From NCBI RefSeq assembly GCF_032854445.1, contig NC_088304.1, forward strand, positions 10,801,704 to 10,861,703: a stretch of DNA of 60,000 nucleotides. The letters are read 5' to 3'. This document shows positions 56,778 to 60,000 of this stretch, in pieces. Below the pieces are notes generated by a model. It was not told the DNA's origin. It worked only from the letters and a program-made list of their open reading frames with translations, and did not search any database. The first letter of the stretch is position 1. Each line of letters opens with the position of its first letter. The position numbers and the translations under genes were made by a program. This DNA is from Liolophura sinensis (Eukaryota > Mollusca > Polyplacophora > Chitonida > Chitonidae).

Positions 56778-57760
56778 TATTCACAGAAGCGCCCCCTCGT
56801 GTCAGAATCGGGAATTGTTGAAATTACATGGTAGCCCGCTTTGAGTGTCATTATTCTACCAAGTATGATCTCTCTAGGCGCATTATTAATGAGGTAATTA
56901 TCAGAATGCTATTCCGATTGCTATTTACAAAAGGGCCCACTAATGTCATAATCAGAAATTACTATCATCATGTGATAGCCCATATTAAGTGTCATCAATG
57001 TACCAAGTATAATGTCTGTAGGTGCAGTATTTATGGAGATATGGGACAGAGTGCTATTCGGACTGTTATTCACAGAAGAGCCTCCTGCTGTCAGAATAGG
57101 AAATTACTGCCATCACATGACAGCCCGCATTAAGTGTCACTAATGTACAAGTGTGATGTCTGTAGGTGCAGTATTATTGGAGATATGGGTCGCACTTTTA
57201 TTTAGACTGCTCTTCACAGAAGTGCCCCCTTGTGTCAGAATCGGGAGTTACTGGCATCACGTGATAGCCTGCTTTACGTGCCAAAAATGTACCAAGTATG
57301 ATATCTGTAGGTGCAGTATTAATGAAGATATGGGCTACACTCTTATTCAGACTGCTATTCACACAAGCGCCCCCTACCATCAGAATGGCAAATTTTATGC
57401 ATCACGTCATAGCCAACTTTAAGTGTTATTAATGTACCACGTATGATGTCGGTAGGTGGAGTATTAATGGAGATATGGGCCAGACTGCTATTCACAGAAG
57501 CGCCCCCTCGTGTCAGAAGCGGGAATTTTTGGCATCACGTGATAGCCCGCATTACGTGTCAATAATGTACCAAGTATGATTTTTGTAGGTGCAGTAATAA
57601 TGGATATATGGACCAGAGTGCTATTTTCACTGCTATTTACAGAAGCTCATGTTGGTGTCAGAATCGGGAATTTTTACGATCAGGTGCTAGCCCGCATTAA
57701 ATGTCAATAATGTACCGTGTATGATATCTGTGTGCGCAATTTTAATAGAGATACAGCCTA
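56777..57760 (+). repeat. 143-bp satellite array, about 7 units
   Basis: Units start with ATTCACAGAAGCGCCCCCTC and contain GTGTCAGAATCGGGAATT, CATCACGTGATAGCCCGC, ATGTACCAAGTATGATGTCT, GTAGGTGCAGTATTAATG and GAGATATGGGCC. Unit length about 133-147 bp, diverged by roughly a fifth between units. Short open frames (56828-57133, 57153-57422) are by-products. Confidence 0.88.
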
Positions 57761-57839
57761 ATACAGAATGTCTAGAAATAATAACTTATCCCTGTTGAAT
57801 AGCTAAGCGTTAATTGCGAACTGCAACTTTACTCACGTC

Positions 57840-57840
<1 letters not shown>

Positions 57841-57920
<80 letters not shown>
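57841..57920. repeat. (TA)n microsatellite, about 40 units
   Basis: An uninterrupted TA tract of about 79 bases. Perfect self-complementarity allows cruciform formation. Confidence 0.98.
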
Positions 57921-57922
<2 letters not shown>

Positions 57923-57924
57923 GC

Positions 57925-58815
57925 CCAGTTCATAGTACCCCAGCACGCATGCATGCATGAACTGGACTACTTTAACGAAAACAGAATAAACGCTATTTCA
58001 TACAATGTGTAGAATTACACACATCTCATCGTGCTAAACGTGAATTATAAAATCGTATCGACTGGGAAAATGCTAATAGTGAAAAAGCGCACAATATGAG
58101 CGCAGCTTTAAAAGAAAGACACAACGCCTTTGTTAAGACAGGTTATATAATTAAGCAGAGTATGTGAAACAAGATGAGTGCAAAATTAAGTTCGAGATCG
58201 TAATTACAAAGCAGAACGTAGGCCATTTCTAAGGGGGAAAATCAGTAGTGAGGTCATAAATTAACAAACCAGAGCGGACAAATTTATTACTTAACAGTTC
58301 TGTGAAAGTTTTACCACACGGTGTTTAAATTGAACTTAAATGGTGTCCTGTTGAGATAAGAATATACCTCCATAAATCGCGAGTACAATCTTAGTTCTGT
58401 CAGGTCTTTTTTGTTAATAAACCATATTAGAGTTTACTGTAATATTTCACTGTGTTCTACTTAACTGTGTGATACTTTACTGTGTGATACTTTACTGTAT
58501 TATACTTTACTCTGTTATATTTATTTATTAGGTCAATGAAAAATATAAAAAATGTAAATAAAATTCACATAATAAGTGTTCATAAAGTTTCCAACATATT
58601 TTATAATCCCTGTTAGTGTCCATTCGTCCTGTCACCGTGTATGTTTATATATGACACACTGTATTATATTACCATTAATCCATGTATACTCCATTCCAAA
58701 ACACTCTACATTCCATGGGAGAGATCAAGCTCTTGTGAGCTTTCTGCTCGCCAAATGTATTCCTTATGTATTCAGTTTAAGGTTTATGGTGAATAAAATA
58801 TGAAATGGTGTGAAA
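57925..58815. other. AT-rich, no gene seen
   Basis: Contains a short GCATGCATGCATG run (57947-57959) and a few TACTTTACTGTGTGA direct repeats (58440-58515). No coding sequence. Confidence 0.5.
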
Positions 58816-58818
58816 ATA

Positions 58819-58955
58819 TTAGTGTATTTATTTGATTGGGTTTTTACGCCGTACTCAAAAATTTATCAGTTTTACGACGGCGGCTAGCATTCTGGTGAGA
58901 GCACAGGAGAAACCCACCGCCATCCGGGGGTTGCTTGCAAACGTTCTCACCTACG
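58819..58955 (-). mobile_element. SINE family 1, 5'-truncated copy
   Basis: Plus strand: ATTTATTTGATTGGGTTTTT, ACGCCGTACTCAAAAATTT, ACGACGGCGGCTAGCATTC, GAGAAACCCACCGCCATCC, then a degenerate part (GTTCTCACCTACGACTGG). Confidence 0.8.
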
Positions 58956-59324
58956 ACTGGTAAGGGAATACTATGTGACGGTTTACCACGAATGAGCAGT
59001 AGGATATCGGTACAAGGTCGTCAAGGCGGCATGATCTATTGTTATAAGACTGGGAGAGAACTCGGGCTGTAAACGTCAGATGGAGAGTGAGTATTAGAGA
59101 GTTTTCCGAGTAAAATACTTGCGTCACAATAGGCGAGTTTGGAGTTCAAACTTTTTCATCCCTCGGGGTCAAAAAGTCTTATTTTCCGAGGGAAATATGT
59201 GTCATATGTGCTTCTGAAATACGGAGTGAAAAGTGATCAGTAAATGGATTCAGCAGGTTGCCTAACATTTTTGACAAGTCATATGATACAGTTGAACTGT
59301 TTCTACCTAGGGCAATACACGAGA

Positions 59325-59410
59325 TCGAATGGCTGGGTGTTGAAAATGCTCGCCTTTCAATCGCTAGGACTTATGCACGAGGTGTGGGTTCAAACCCAGA
59401 TTGAGGTAAG
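59325..59410 (+). mobile_element. tRNA-like sequence, probably a SINE head of a third family
   Basis: AATGGCTGGGTGTTGAAAAT resembles an A-box region, and GGTGTGGGTTCAAACCC holds a perfect B-box core with a pairing T-arm. No convincing acceptor or anticodon stem. Similar to the minus-strand string at 5030-5115. Confidence 0.45.
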
Positions 59411-59639
59411 GCTCTGTTCCTGATGTGTCAGGCTTTTTTTTTTACGTCAGATATCCAGCTGAGTCCAGTTCCACAAATTAATTGTCGGCTTCGTTTATTG
59501 TAGCTGTACCATGTCGTCACTGTTAAAGATGTATATTATGCCTACCTTGGTAGGTACCGCCCACTCAGCCTACGGTTTCAATGTCAAAAGGTCCCTGATG
59601 AGTTGTGGCGGTTTTCGCTGTGTTCAATCAGGTCCACTG

Positions 59640-59690
59640 TGTTCTAAGTGAAAACTGTCTTAAATACGGCAAAAACATCAATTAAAAACT
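59640..59690 (+). mobile_element. degenerate SINE family 1 tail
   Basis: AAGTGAAAACTGTCTTAAAT, ACGGCAAAAACATCAATTAA: recognisable but diverged. Confidence 0.5.
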
Positions 59691-59759
59691 AAATACGCTT
59701 ATATGATTCTCATTTACTTTACCTGTTTATTTTACGATAAACCATCAAAAGCATATCTG

Positions 59760-59885
59760 TTAATTTCTGAGTTATGGTAGAATGTGTTCTATGTGAATGT
59801 GTTATGTTAAATAATAGAATATATCTGTGGCAATAACACAATAAATTCTGGCATCACGGAGACAACATACTTTCTGTTAAATTTG
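59760..59885. mobile_element. foldback MITE, degenerate third copy
   Basis: The right arm (TTCTGGCATCACGGAGACAA, CATACTTTCTGTTAAATT) is the reverse complement of the left arm of the copy at 47011. The left arm is weak (TCTGTTAATTTCTGAG). Confidence 0.5.
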
Positions 59886-60000
59886 ATGAATTTTAATGGT
59901 GTATAATAGTGTTTTACTTTTGTGTTATTTCATACCTTTGTGTTGACGTTGATCTTTGCATGAAAAGATAATATATTTTTTTCGTGCTGATTCTGAGATG

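Overview
This is a metazoan nuclear window: low GC, intron-bearing genes, nested retroelements, tandem repeats and tRNA-derived SINEs. The two SINE families end in TTGAGTACGGCGT(A/T)AAAC followed by either an AAATAAAT or a CACTCACT tail. I know such SINEs from molluscs and related lophotrochozoans, so a bivalve or gastropod is the most likely source; species cannot be set from the sequence.

Only two host genes are well supported. The first is the 5' half of a peroxisomal acyl-CoA oxidase gene of the ACOX3 (pristanoyl-CoA oxidase) type on the minus strand at 1-4069. It has five exons with GT/AG boundaries, all phase 0, giving 240 codons, and it continues past the left edge. The second is a single-exon rhodopsin-class GPCR on the minus strand at 42923-44263, with an N-terminal run of 14-residue repeats that each carry an Asn-Ile-Thr sequon.

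Region by region: 1-4500 holds the ACOX3-like gene and a decayed copy of its own first exon inside intron 4. 4500-7435 is mostly unassigned DNA with SINE pieces. 7436-14906 and 15107-23578 are two versions of one ~8 kb block on either side of a gap of exactly 200 N. They look like two unmerged contig ends (haplotypes) rather than a true tandem duplication, and differ by a 22- versus 55-copy 39-bp array, a 404-bp LINE insertion with target duplication, and a ~690-bp indel. Both end in a Penelope-like reverse transcriptase pseudogene. 23880-36350 is a retroelement graveyard: a retropepsin/pre-integrase fragment, a BEL/Pao element, a second Penelope-like copy, and a Ty3/Gypsy pol broken by a SINE and by another repeat. 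36350-42900 is AT-rich DNA with SINEs, an interspersed repeat called R1 here, and minisatellites. 44300-51200 has SINE pieces, foldback MITEs, and an unidentified ORF split by a SINE. 51208-55085 is a 68-bp minisatellite with a duplicated 1155-bp block. 55570-57760 is a ~143-bp satellite interrupted by a 5'-truncated Penelope-like element. A long TA tract lies at 57841-57920.

The genes do not form a pathway. The coherent system in the window is the mobile DNA: two SINE families and one LINE fragment share a 3' tail, consistent with SINEs being moved by related LINE machinery. No wholly new functional system is convincingly visible.
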